NCBI RefSeq assembly: GCF_036373705.1
Contig: NC_089850.1
Span: forward strand, 23,605,256 to 23,669,255
Direction of reading: 5' to 3'
Length of the DNA: 64,000 nt
Source of the DNA: Amia ocellicauda
Lineage: Eukaryota; Chordata; Actinopteri; Amiiformes; Amiidae
Below are positions 1 through 9,371 of the stretch, piece by piece. The notes under the pieces are model-generated. The model did no database searches and was not told the DNA's origin. It saw only the letters and a program-made list of their open reading frames with translations. Numbering within the stretch: the stretch's first letter is position 1; each line of letters begins with the position of its first letter. The translations under genes and the position numbers were made by a program.

Positions 1-44
1 TTCCAGCGGTTGTAGAAACAACCCACAACCCACAGAGCAACCCA

Positions 45-561
45 ATGAGCGCCGAACCACCCCAGGGGCGTGTTGAAGACGAAGGATTTATGCCCGGTGT
101 GTGGGTCGATGTAAGCAGAGTTGTTAAAAGCGCCCTGGTGTATATTCTGCAGGCTCTCATCGACCGATCCCTGAAATCAGTCTGTCAGGGTTGTGAAGTG
201 AATCACCCCAGCCAGTTGAGGCACAGCTGTCTGTTTGAACCAGACGCCTAGTATTTCTGGTTCTATTTCGATGTGTTTTACAGAAGACTGAACAAACCGT
301 GGCTGAAGCCGGCGCTAATCAAGGCGCTATCTTACTCCCACCCCTGGGCAAGTCCAGAAAATCATAGATGAGATTTTGCTGGAGCTGAAAAATGAGCCAT
401 ATATAAAAGAGAAACTTGATCAGCTGTTCAACGACCTTGATGAGCCATGTAGAAAAACCGCCGGCAAGCTAAAAGAGTATTTCTTCCATACAGAAGTTAA
501 ATCTGAGACCTGCAAAGAATTTGAGATCTACGCCACCAATTCAGACTCTGACCTGAACTGA
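45..561 (+). pseudogene. Uncharacterised Maverick-associated protein, broken
   Basis: An ATG at 45 opens a 68-codon frame ending in a TAG at 249-251. The same frame stays open beyond the stop for about 39 codons, and a shifted frame runs 376-561. The first part has a Cys-x2-Cys pair followed by His and Cys (near 183-228), which looks like a small zinc-binding module, then an aromatic-rich stretch. I recognise this type of protein as one that recurs in fish Maverick-type elements, but its function is not known to me. One stop and one frameshift make it a pseudogene. Confidence 0.45.
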
Positions 562-573
562 GGGACCTTAAAG

Positions 574-780
574 ATGGGAAATGTTCTGGACTGCTTCTGC
601 AACTGGCTCTGCCATCAATGCTCGGTGGATAGCCTGAGAGCTCAATTACACCATGTGCTTGACAAAAAAGTCGCTGAGGACCAACTTTCAAACCTGGAAA
701 AGTTAATGGCCGCCATAACAGAGACTGGGGGGTACGAAAACTGGAGTGAGATGGTCGAGGGTGCCCAGAAGGATGTATGA
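574..780 (+). CDS. Small hypothetical ORF of the Maverick element
   Basis: An ATG-started frame of 68 codons, 12 bases after the end of the preceding frame. The protein starts with two Cys-rich turns (Cys at residues 7, 9, 13, 16) followed by a charged, probably helical segment. No family is recognised. Its position between the small zinc-type protein and the integrase suggests an element gene, but it could be chance or a fragment. Confidence 0.3.
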   Translation: MGNVLDCFCNWLCHQCSVDSLRAQLHHVLDKKVAEDQLSNLEKLMAAITETGGYENWSEMVEGAQKDV

Positions 781-1070
781 ACTTTTATTGATCATGTAAC
801 AAACCGTTGTTTACTTTTAAAATAGCCCATATTGTTGTTTTATTTGTGTATGTAACCGATGTGTGTGCCTACAAGTTAAAAAACCATGTCATTGTCGATA
901 TAGAACAAGTAACCAATCATCTGATTTCTTTTTGTTTGGACCATAGAAATTTTGTGTGTGTATGTTATACTTTTCTCAATTGTCTAAAAAGATGTGTTTG
1001 TTCGCCTGAAATTGAATTAAAAAAAAACATGTATAAAAACTTTGCTCATTGTGTCGTGTGATCTGACAGA
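781..1070. other. AT-rich spacer before the integrase
   Basis: No supported gene. The only open frame here (807-1061) lacks an ATG start and resembles no family. The stretch has an A-run near 1018-1028 and a TATA-like box just before the integrase start. Confidence 0.5.
1032..1039 (+). promoter_or_regulatory. TATA-like box upstream of Maverick integrase
   Basis: TATAAAAA lies 31 bases before the integrase ATG at 1071. The position would suit a core promoter with a very short leader. The region is AT-rich, so a chance match is quite possible. Confidence 0.3.
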
Positions 1071-1758
1071 ATGACTCAGCAAGCTCCCCAGATGAAGGAT
1101 CTGTACTACAACCCGGTCAAGGCCGGTGGTTTGGCTGGTAAGAAAGGTTTTCATCATTTCACCACTGGTAATGAGCTTAAGGCATCGGTTGTGGAGAGGT
1201 TTAACCGCACCATAAAGACCAAAATGTGGAGATATTTTACAGCTGTCAACACGTTCAAGTTGATAAAGTTCAGGATTTTATCAATGTTTACAACCGAGGA
1301 TATCACACCAATATTAAAATGAAGCCTATAGATGTTGACAAGAGTAATTCTTTTAAGGTCTATAAAAATGTATACGGTCCCTTTATTATGACAGAAAAAA
1401 CTACTTATGAGTTCTGTGTCGGTGATGTGGTGAGAGTTTCAAAGCTGGGCAACCCTTTTGCCAAAGGTTATGAACAAACATTTTCCGATGAATATTTTAC
1501 AGTTACCGAGCAGTTGGCTAGAGACCCCCCGTGTACCGGATAAAAGACTATGACGGGGAGAAAATAGAAGGGACGTTTTACGCTGCTGAGTTACAAAAAA
1601 TAATTGTGGGTAAAGATAGAGTATTCAGAGTTGAAAAGATAATAGCGGAAACAAAAAAAAAACTGAAAAAATATGTGTTAGTGAAATGGAGAGGCTGGCC
1701 TGAAAAGTTCAATACTTGGGTCCCGGAGCAACAGGTTTGCGATATTCAAGCCTTATAA
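1071..1758 (+). pseudogene. Maverick integrase with C-terminal chromodomain, deleted and frameshifted
   Basis: This is a retroviral-type (rve) integrase of Maverick elements. The first about 20 codons match the start of such integrases, then the sequence jumps directly to the end of the catalytic core around the conserved Glu (in the motif VVERFNRT, near 1188-1210). The region with the two catalytic Asp residues is missing. Two frame changes follow, near 1245 and 1530, into the C-terminal domain and a chromodomain (about 1620-1750) with the expected VKWRGW-type core. The family is normally about 300 to 400 residues. The deletion removes strand-transfer activity while the chromatin-reader end remains. 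Confidence 0.8.
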
Positions 1759-2592
1759 CAAGATGACCGCGGATGTGGTGGGGGCATTACTTTCGTTTCT
1801 CAAGATGGAATCAGGCGGCTTCTACTTGACTCTACCCAGTAACGCCTCTCTTGATATATATCTTAAAAATGAAATATCCAGTTACACGGTGCAATTTGGA
1901 AAATCTATAGATCTAAGGGGTTCGTGGGAAGTGGGGTTGGCGGAAATACAGTATCCTTACACTTGGTCTATTTTACAAGATAAGGATGCCAACTTCTCAG
2001 TTTTTGATCATGTTAAAAAGAGTCAATGGACATTCACGATACAAGGAGGTTATTATGACAGCATGGATAAAATATTAGATGAGATTAAATAAGCAGTTCT
2101 AAGACGGAACCCCTCCCTCAAGTTATTAGTCCTATTAAAAACCGAGTGTACATTGTGTCAAAACCTAGCCTTAGTATTCAAACCAGTGGGGCCCTGGGGC
2201 GTATATTAGGCTTCTATACCGACACAAAGAACTCATCTCAGACGTGGTGGCCCCCTTCCCGACCGACATCAGGGTTGGTTTTTACACTCTTTACATCTAT
2301 ACAGACATCATTGCACACCAGAGGGTCGGGGATAGTTACTTGCCTCTTCTGAGAAATGTACTAACAGTGAGGGAAAAAAGTATTTGATCCCCTGCTGATT
2401 TTGTATGTTTGCCCACTGACAAAGAAATGATCAGTCTATAATTTTAATGGTAGGTGTATTTTAACACTGAGAGACACAATAACAATAAAAAAATCCAGAA
2501 AAACGCATTTCAAAAAAGTTATAAATTGATTTGCATGTTAATGAGTGAAATAAGTATTTGATCCCCTATCAATCAGCAAGATTTCTGGCTCC

Positions 2593-2689
2593 CAGGTGTC
2601 TTTTATACAGGTAACGAGCTGAGATTAGGAGCATTCTCCTAAAGGGAGTGCTCCTAATCTCAGCTCGTTACCTGTATAAAAGACACCTG
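2593..2689. repeat. Perfect 41-bp hairpin in Tc1 copy 1
   Basis: Left arm 2593-2633, 15-base loop, right arm 2649-2689. The arms are exact reverse complements. Tc1 copy 2 has the same structure with 44-bp arms (13498-13541 and 13551-13594), so the hairpin is a family feature and not a local accident. It lies just upstream of the transposase frame and would fold in the transcript leader. Confidence 0.95.
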
Positions 2690-3745
2690 TCCACAGAAGC
2701 AATCAATCAATCAGATTCCAAACTCTCCACAAGGGCCAAGACCAAAGAGCTGTCCAAGGATGTCAGGGACAAGATTGTAGACCTACACAAGGCTGGAATG
2801 GGCTACAAGACCATCGCCAAGCAGCTTGGTGAGAAGGTGACAACAGTTGGTGCGATTATTCGCAAATGGAAGAAACACAAAATAACTGTCAGTATCCCTT
2901 GGTCTGGGGCTCCATGCAAGATCTCACCTCGTGGAGTTTCAATGATCATGAGAACGGTGAGGAATCAGCCCAGAACTACACGGGAGGATCTTGTTAATGA
3001 TCTCAAGGCAGCTGGGACCATAGTCACCAAGAAAACAATTGGTAACACACTACACCGTGAAGGACTGAAATCCTGCAGGGCCCGCAAGGTCCCCCTGCTC
3101 AAGAAAGCACATGTACAGGCCCGTCTGAAGTTTGCCAATGAACATCTGAATGATTCAGAGGAGAACTGGGTGAAAGTGTTGTGGTCAGATGAGACCAAAA
3201 TCAAGCTCTTTGGCATCAACTCAACTCGCCGTGTTTGGAGGAGGAGGAATGACCCCAAGAACACCATACCCACCGTCAAACTTGGAGGTGGAAACATTAT
3301 GCTTTGGGGGTGTTTTTCTGCTAAGGGGACAGGACAACTGCACCGCATCAAAGGGACGATGGACGGGGCCATGTACTGTCAAATCTTGGGTGAGAACCTC
3401 CTTCCCTCAGCCAGGGCATTGAAAATGGGTCGTGGATGGGTATTCCAACATGACAATGACCCAAAACACACAGCCAAGGCAACAAAGGAGTGGCTCAAGA
3501 AGAAGAACATTAAGGTCCTGGATTGGCCTAGCCAGTCTCCAGACCTTAATCCCATAGAAAATCTGTGGAGGGAGCTGAAGGTTCGAGTTGCCAAACGTCA
3601 GCCTTGAAACCTTAATGACTTGGAGAGGATCTGCAAAGAGGAGTGGGACAAAATCCCTCCTGAGATGTGTGCAAACCTGGTGGCCAACTACAAGAAACGT
3701 CTGACCTCTGTGATTGCCAACAAGGGTTTTGCCACCAAGTACTAA
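2648..3745 (+). pseudogene. Tc1 transposase, one nonsense mutation
   Basis: The 366-codon frame holds an N-terminal paired-type helix-turn-helix DNA-binding region (about residues 35-100), then a DDE domain with Asp in WSDETK, Asp in QHDNDPKH and Glu in NPIENLW. The last two are 34 residues apart, the Tc1 DD34E spacing. A TGA at 3605-3607 (codon 320) cuts off the last 46 codons, which stay in frame to the TAA at 3743-3745. Copy 2 has CGA at the same codon, so this is a C-to-T change in a CpG. The usual start just before AKTKEL reads AGG instead of ATG in both copies, so the true start is uncertain. Confidence 0.93.
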
Positions 3746-4085
3746 GTCGAAGGGGTCAAATACTTATTTCCCTCATTAACATGCAAATCAATTTATAACT
3801 TTTTTGAAATGCGTTTTTCTGGATTTTTTTGTTGTTATTCTGTCTCTCACTGTTAAAATACACCTACCATTAATATTATAGACTGATCATTTCTTTGTCA
3901 GTGGGCAAACGTACAAAATCACCAGGGGATCAAATACTTTTTTACCTCACTGTATTAAAGGTAAAAGCAATGACATGATCACAATTACTTATGACAAGCC
4001 GCACTACATACCGATCTCAAAGACACACTTTGACAACATCACGATCAAAGTAAAATCAGATCAGAATATCAACGTATCATTCGTG

Positions 4086-4273
4086 GAGGGGGTAAAAGAA
4101 GAAGCAGCAGACGTCCACCAGGGCGGCGAAGACCCCCGGCTAACAAAAAACCAAGACTCGCTCATTCTCCAACACACCGCAGAAACCCGCAGAGAAGGAA
4201 GCAGCAGAAGAAAAAACCTGCAAAAAGAAAGTCTCATAGAAAGACCAATAGAGCCTCAGGTTACATCTTTTAA
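4086..4273 (+). pseudogene. Basic core-protein-like frame of the Maverick element
   Basis: A frame of about 60 codons that is extremely rich in Arg, Lys, Pro and Ser, starting with a Gly-rich GGGKRRSSRR segment and ending at TAA 4271-4273. It sits 2 bases before the major capsid start. Similar basic proteins sit next to capsid genes in Mavericks and adenoviruses, where they can bind DNA or direct nuclear import. Here it follows the penton tail without its own ATG, so a deletion or frameshift has probably fused the two. The role is inferred from composition and position. Confidence 0.5.
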
Positions 4274-4275
4274 AC

Positions 4276-4742
4276 ATGTCTTTTGTCCATAGCCTATCGG
4301 AAGAATGCATTAAGTCAGAACTGGACCTGTTTACAGTCTCGTACACCCAAATGAGTATAGATAAAAGCATCTATGTAGAGAATTTATAGCGTTGTACGTC
4401 GACGGAGTGCAGGTGCCGTCCAAACCTTTTCAACCGGACTTTGAAAACAGCAATGCTGTTTGGGAATATTACAGTCTAGTATTCGCTACGGGTCGCCATC
4501 TCAAGTATCAACCTCTGATGATCAATCGCCAGGAATACTGCAGCGGCTACACACTGTACGGCTTCAACCTGACCCCCGACGAAGAGTGTGGACAACATTT
4601 TTCACTGGTGAAAACGGGCAACATGCGTCTGGAGATGCATTTTAAGCAGCCTCTACACCGCACTGTAAATATGATCGTGTACGCTGTGTTTGACATTATT
4701 GAGGTGAATCAGAGAAGAAACATTCTGTATGATTATTATTAA
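4276..4742 (+). pseudogene. Maverick major capsid protein, large internal deletion
   Basis: An ATG at 4276 opens a frame that matches the N-terminus of the double jelly-roll major capsid protein of Mavericks (often annotated in animals as F54H12.2-like) for about 37 codons and stops at 4387-4389. The next frame, 4392-4742, matches the C-terminal end of the same protein (about 116 codons). The family is usually over 400 residues, so most of both jelly rolls is gone. It cannot make a capsid. Confidence 0.75.
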
Positions 4743-4743
4743 A

Positions 4744-5291
4744 ATGAACACCAACAAACCCATGATGGCTACACCCTGTACCTGCAAACTGTTTCAAGGG
4801 GCCTATGTTTACGACCAGCTGCCTAAATTTAAGATCAAGAATTTACCTGCAATGTACATATCAATACTCACCCTAAAAATATGCCTGGAGAACATTGGTT
4901 GGCTATTTATCTAAGGGAGGAGCACCGTGGTGAATTTTTTGATTCCTATGGCCACCCCCCAGATTTCAGACCTTTCCCCCGGAGGATCAATAACTTTTTG
5001 CTCAACAACTGTCAAGAAACCCTTTACAATGGGCGTCAAGTACAAAGTCTGCAGACCACCACTTGTGGACAACATTGTGTGTTTTTCTTATATCATAGAG
5101 CTAAAGGCCGAACATATCCAGACATTATGACTCTGTACAGCGATGATTTAGAACAGAATGATAAAAAAGTGACAGAGTTTGTCAGGACAATGTATCCTGC
5201 CCCTTATAATCCTGTTACTTATGGATCTAACCACCCTTGTATACAGACTGGCTGCTCTTGTGAGGATTTTAAAAGATGTCTCGCATGTTAA
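4744..5291 (+). pseudogene. Adenain-type cysteine protease of the Maverick element, frameshifted
   Basis: An ATG at 4744 starts the N-terminal part. A frame change near 4830-4845 moves to the frame that ends at 5291. The C-terminal frame holds the catalytic set of C5-family maturation proteases in the right order: His in GEHWLA, Asp in FFDSYG, then Gln and Cys seven residues apart in the segment before CVFFLYH. These proteases process capsid proteins. Apart from the frameshift the length (about 180 residues) is normal. The gene ends shortly before a poly(A) signal shared with a converging gene. Confidence 0.8.
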
Positions 5292-5396
5292 GGAGAAAAA
5301 TAGGAATCAGTCTTTGAAGCAAATCATTTATTTAACACACTTATTATACAAGACATGGTGTATGTTATAAAGAACACATCTGTATAACATTTGAAA

Positions 5397-5442
5397 AATA
5401 AAAGATAAAATAAATAATTACAATCGGTTGTCGGCCTTTATT
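5397..5442. terminator. Convergent poly(A) signals
   Basis: AATAAA occurs on + at 5397-5402 and 5409-5414, downstream of the protease. TTTATT at 5437-5442 is AATAAA on -, downstream of the opposite-strand gene. The two tail-to-tail Maverick genes therefore share one 46-bp termination zone. Confidence 0.6.
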
Positions 5443-5469
5443 CACTGTTTTACAAATAATAACAGGCTA

Positions 5470-6251
5470 TTAATAAGCGACCCAATGTGTGGTAGGTCCT
5501 GAGGCCCTTTGCTTAGCACTGGTTGAGTAATGAGCAGTTGGGGTTTTAGCTCCCCAATCAGCCTCCCCCTCTTTACACAGGTGGATTTTTTGGCATGTCT
5601 CCTGGTTAGGCACTGTTGATTGGGGGATGTTCAGACAGGGCATCGCATGTAGGAAAGAATTCCAGCCTACAGGTCTGCAGCTAGCAGGGATCTTATTAGT
5701 GCTAGTGACACTCTTCAACAGATCAAACATATGTGATCCTTTGATCAATTGCCCTTTAAAAACAAATTCCCCCTGTTCATTCCAAGCCGTTACCCGCAGT
5801 TTCTGAACCATTTTGTGTAGGATATATTCAGCATTTCTTTTGCTTCTGGAAGGCATGTTTCTCAAAACATCGGTTAAAACATCAACCTCTGGCGAAGAGG
5901 AAGAGCCCTCAACAGGATTCGTATCCGCAATCACTGCGGCCTGAGCATCAAAACCTTTATCAGCCACAACCACCACATCCGCAACCCCGTTTTCTTGAGA
6001 GGCCATGTTTAAAGTTAAGGTGTTGTAATCTTTTCCCTCCCAGATTGAGATATCGTTGTAATGTGGCACTATACAATTGAGCTTTGGAATGCTGATTTAA
6101 ATCACCCCTGGCTGATATAGCTTTCATTTCAAGAATCTGAGTCCAAGTTATTTTCGACAGTTTGTCTGAGGGTTTCTGGCCCAACAACATTTTTTCTCAG
6201 TTTTTCAAGCTGTTCCTGAGGGACCAAAAACATTTTCTGAGCATGTTCCAT
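5470..6251 (-). pseudogene. Uncharacterised Maverick protein, minus strand
   Basis: An ATG on - at 6251 opens a 40-codon frame that stops at 6131-6129. The protein then continues in another frame to 5470. The C-terminal third (about 5560-5800) is the conserved part, with a WNEQGE-type strand and a GWNSF helix. The protein recurs in fish Maverick-type elements next to the protease on the opposite strand, and its function is unknown to me. It ends tail to tail with the protease gene. Confidence 0.5.
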
Positions 6252-6253
6252 TA

Positions 6254-6430
6254 TTAAACCGATCTCGAAGCCAGAAGACTGGTAAGGAAAGGCACAGCTA
6301 TGCTCAAGAGCGGGCCAATAAACCCCCCAGTTTGATTAATCTTCTTTATTTTTCTTTTAATAGAATACTTCTTATTAGCAATGATCTTGATAACAGCTTT
6401 TTGTTTTTTGAGTTTAGAATGTTGAGAAGG
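6254..6430 (-). pseudogene. Maverick small protein with hydrophobic C-terminus, N-terminally replaced
   Basis: The last about 55 codons are Lys-rich followed by a Gly-rich hydrophobic end (GGFIGPLLSIAVPFL), and the frame ends 2 bases before the next minus-strand gene starts. Such basic plus amphipathic small proteins recur in fish Mavericks. A membrane-active role like adenovirus pVI is only a guess. Upstream of about 6430 the frame runs into an unrelated LINE scrap, so the true N-terminus is lost. Confidence 0.45.
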
Positions 6431-7016
6431 GGTCAGGGACTCTGCTGTTTTGACTTCAGTGGGAAGGTCAATCCACCACTTAGGGGCCAGGGATGAAAAG
6501 CAGTGGGCTCTGTAGGAAGAGGAGTGGAGAGGAGGCAAGGTTAGTCTTATGCAACCAGAAGACCGCAGTGGTCTGGAGGGGATGTATGGAGAGACTACGG
6601 TCTGAAGGTAACTCTGTGCAGTCTGGTTGAGACAGCGGCAGCTGAGGGTCAGTGTCTTGAACTGAATGCGTGCCGGTATCGGGAGTCAGTGGAGGGAGCG
6701 GAGCAGTGGAGTAGCGTGTGTGAAATGGGGCAGAGAGAATACCAGACGAGCCACAGAGTTCAGGATGAGCTGGAGCGGGTGGGTAGTAGTTGCAGGCAGG
6801 CCGGCCAGGAGGGAGTTGCATTAGTCTAGGCGGGAGAGGAAGTAGTTGGTGACGAAGGGTTGGATTCGGCGTATGTTGCTCAAGAAGAATCTGCAGGTGC
6901 GTGTCAGCGTGGTGATGTGCTGTGTGTAGGAGAGCACAGAATCAAGGGTGACTAGGTTCTTAGTGGAAGAAGAGGGACCAAATGTCGTAGATTCCAAGGG
7001 GATTTAGATGGAGAGG
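6430..7016 (-). mobile_element. L2-like LINE fragment (reverse transcriptase C-terminal part)
   Basis: On - the translation, across several frames, gives the C-terminal part of a fish L2/Rex1-type LINE reverse transcriptase: LDSVLSY, then CNSLLAGLPA, LVFSLPHFTHATPLLRSLHW, and ending with LAPKWWIDLPTEVKTAESL. Only this 3' coding end is present. It is joined directly to the Maverick at 6430 and to a DD36E relic at 7017. Confidence 0.65.
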
Positions 7017-7759
7017 TTAGGGTGAAAGGATCTGAGCGACTTTGACAAGGGCTAAATTGTAATGTCTAGACAACTGTGTCAGAGCATCTCCAAAACTGCA
7101 GCTCTTGTGGGATGTTCTGGGACTGCAGTGGTCAGTACCTTTCAAAAGTGGTCCAAGGAAGGAAAAGCGGTGAACCGGCGACAGGGTAATGGGCAGCCAA
7201 GGCTCATTGATGCACGTGGGGAGTGAAGGCTGGCCCATGTGGTTCGATCCAACAGACAAGCTACTGTAGCTCAGATTGCTGAAAAAGTTAATGCTGGTTC
7301 TGATAGGAAAGTGTCAGAAAACACTGTGCATCGCAGTTTGTTGCATATGGGGCTGTGTAGCCACTAAAAAAACACCTACAATGGGCACGTGAGCATTGGC
7401 ATTGGCTTCTTTCAGCAGGATAATGCACCCTACCACAAAGCAAACATTGTTCAGGAATGGTTTGAGGAACACAACAACGAGTTCAAGGTGTTGACTTGGC
7501 CTCCAAATTCCCCAGATCTCAAACCAATCGAGCATCTGTGGGATGTGTTGGACAAACGAGTCCGATCCATGGAGGCCCCACCTCACAACTTACAGGACTT
7601 AAAGGATCTGCTGGTAACGTCTTGGTGCCAGATACCACAGCACACCTTCAGAGGTTTAGAGGAGTCCATGCCTAGACGGGTCAGGGCTGTTTTGGTGGCA
7701 AAAGGGGGACCTACACAATATTAGGCAGGTGGTCATAATGTTATGGCTGATCGGTGTAT
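7017..7759 (+). mobile_element. DD36E Tc1/mariner remnant A
   Basis: A deleted transposase gene on +. The DNA-binding part (7025-7310, with stops) is joined to the C-terminal part of the DDE domain (7389-7724). In the latter, Asp of QQDNAPYHK and Glu of PIEHLWD are 36 residues apart. The right terminal repeat (about 7732-7759) is intact, and the left one is missing. It is the same family as remnant B at 18942-19697. Confidence 0.85.
7389..7724 (+). pseudogene. DD36E transposase C-terminal fragment
   Basis: An open frame of 111 codons covering the second Asp and the Glu of the DDE triad and the natural C-terminus (GGPTQY). The first catalytic Asp and the central domain are deleted. A fragment of this size cannot transpose. 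Confidence 0.8.
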
Positions 7760-7764
7760 ATTGG

Positions 7765-9327
7765 ACATTTTTGTTACATCCATGTAATACCTTGCACTTG
7801 TCCACATTGAATTTCACCTGCCAGGTGTCGGCCCACAACTGAATATTATCCAAGTCCCTTTGAATAGCCTGTGCTGCCGAGATTGTATCCACTGAGCCAC
7901 CTATTTTAGTATCATCTGCAAATTTGACAAGTTTGCTAACTATCCCAGAATCCAGATCATTAATATAGATTAGAAACAGCAAAGGCCCCAGTACTGATCC
8001 CTGTGGAACTCCACTAACAACCTCACTCCAGTTAGAAGCAACTCCTCTAATCGACACCATCTGTTCCCTATATATCAACCAGTTCAAAATCCATCTACTT
8101 ACATTAGTTGTTAACCTGTGACATATTATCTTTTTATTTTTATTTTGTAAAAACCTCTGTGATATACTCATTTAGAACATTTGCCACATCTTTTTCATTT
8201 TCCAAATAATTAATTTTTTGCCCTTTAGCTGTTTCACTTCCTCCTTTATTGACCTCTTGCTGTTGTAGTATTGAAAACAAGTCTGCATTAGTTTTAGCTC
8301 CAAGAGATTTGTTTCTTTTTATTTCCCTCTTTGCTTTTCTGATCCCTTTCATAAGAGCTCTTTGTATTTTGTTTCACATCTATCCCTTTTGTATGCGCTA
8401 TACATTTTCTTTCTCTTGATATTTTTTTTGCATACTTCTATAAAACCATTCTGGCCAATGTTTTGGTACAAATATCTCCTGAGCCTCAAGTAGTATATTC
8501 TTAAAATATAACCATCCATTATCAACTGAATCTGTATCCAGTGTGCTCCAGTCTACCTCTTCTAAATGCCACCTCACATCTTCAAGGTTTGTTTTTCTAA
8601 AATTGTAGACCATTGTTTTAGACTTGGTCCTTGTTTTTGAAAAAATGCCTCAAAGCTAACCATATTGTGATCACAATTTGCCATTGGTTCTCTAACTAGT
8701 GTCCCTCTAACTCTATCTTGGTCATTTGAAAAGATCAAGTCAATGCATGCACTCTCCCTGGTTGGTTCCCTGACAAACTGAGTTAGAAAGCAGTCATTTA
8801 CCATCTCAACCATTTCTATTTCTGCTTCTGTAGTCCCGACAGGGCTTTTCCAGTCTACGTTTGGGAAATTGAAATCCCCCATTATAACAGTCACATCCTT
8901 GCTACATGCAGTCCTGATTACACTGTACAATGCAACATCTTGCTGAATATCTGAGTTGGGTGGTCTGTAATGCACTCCTACCACTAATCCTCCAGATCTT
9001 TTGTTCAGAAGTTTAACCCACAAAGACTCTGTTTTGTTACTAGAATCTAATTTGAGTTATTCTGCCTCAATGTAATTTTTCACATATAATTGCTACCCCA
9101 CCACCTCTTCGATTTTGCCTGTCCCTCCTAAACTGTGTGTATCCTTTCAACTTGTATTCATCCCCATCATTTTCTGTAAGCCATGTTTCTGTCACTCCTA
9201 CAACATCATAGTCACACGCCAGCACTATGGCTTCTAGGTCTAACATCTTGTTCCTTATACTCCTGGCATTGAGGTACAAACATTTCAGGGCTTTCTTGCT
9301 AGGAGTTTCCGTTGATTTTCTTTCCAT
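7765..9327 (-). pseudogene. CR1 ORF2: endonuclease and partial reverse transcriptase
   Basis: The APE-type endonuclease runs 9327-8574 in at least two frames, with the N-terminal LNARSIRNK motif, VGVTETWL, the GDFN motif near 8870 and a C-terminal NCDHNMV motif. The linker continues to 8140. The reverse transcriptase part (8120-7765) keeps GVPQGSVLGPLLFLIYINDL and the FADD active-site motif. A deletion removes the RT fingers, and the thumb and C-terminus are lost. It is not functional. Confidence 0.88.
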
Positions 9328-9371
9328 AGTGGAACATCTCCCATTGTCAAAACTCCCTGTCCCTCTGGTCC

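Larger units (their letters stand above)
2362..3954 (+). mobile_element. Tc1 (DD34E) transposon copy 1
   Basis: The terminal repeats start CAGTGAGGGAAAA and end in the reverse complement. Inner subterminal repeats (2508-2570 and 3760-3800) also pair. The insertion site is TA, with one extra A at the left end. The element carries one transposase frame on + and a 41-bp perfect hairpin upstream of it. This is a common Tc1 type in fish. A second copy lies at 12235-13814 in the opposite orientation. Confidence 0.95.
1763..4085 (+). pseudogene. Maverick penton-like minor capsid protein, split by a Tc1 insertion
   Basis: The N-terminal part (1763 or 1805 to 2092) reads as the start of the penton-like single jelly-roll capsid protein. 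A stop at 2090-2092 and a shifted frame follow (to about 2352). The Tc1 element at 2362-3954 then interrupts it, and the C-terminal part resumes at 3955-4085. The two pieces on either side of the Tc1 belong to the same gene, which dates the Tc1 as a later arrival. The middle of the protein also appears shortened. Confidence 0.7.
1..6430. mobile_element. Maverick/Polinton (adintovirus-like) remnant
   Basis: A block of virus-like genes on both strands: integrase with chromodomain, penton-like minor capsid, a basic core-like frame, major capsid and adenain-type protease on +, and two uncharacterised Maverick-type genes on -, meeting tail to tail near 5400. This set is known from Maverick/Polinton elements, which are large self-synthesising DNA transposons related to adintoviruses. 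No DNA polymerase B or packaging ATPase is visible, so the element is either deleted or continues left of the window. All genes carry frameshifts, stops or internal deletions. No terminal inverted repeat was found. The right edge is where an L2-like LINE scrap begins. Confidence 0.85.

Noticed and set aside
5960..6190. Minus-strand frame ending in a Cys/Gly-rich tail
   Set aside because: It overlaps the conserved Maverick frame and its tail comes from the frame-shifted GC-rich segment. Not an independent gene.
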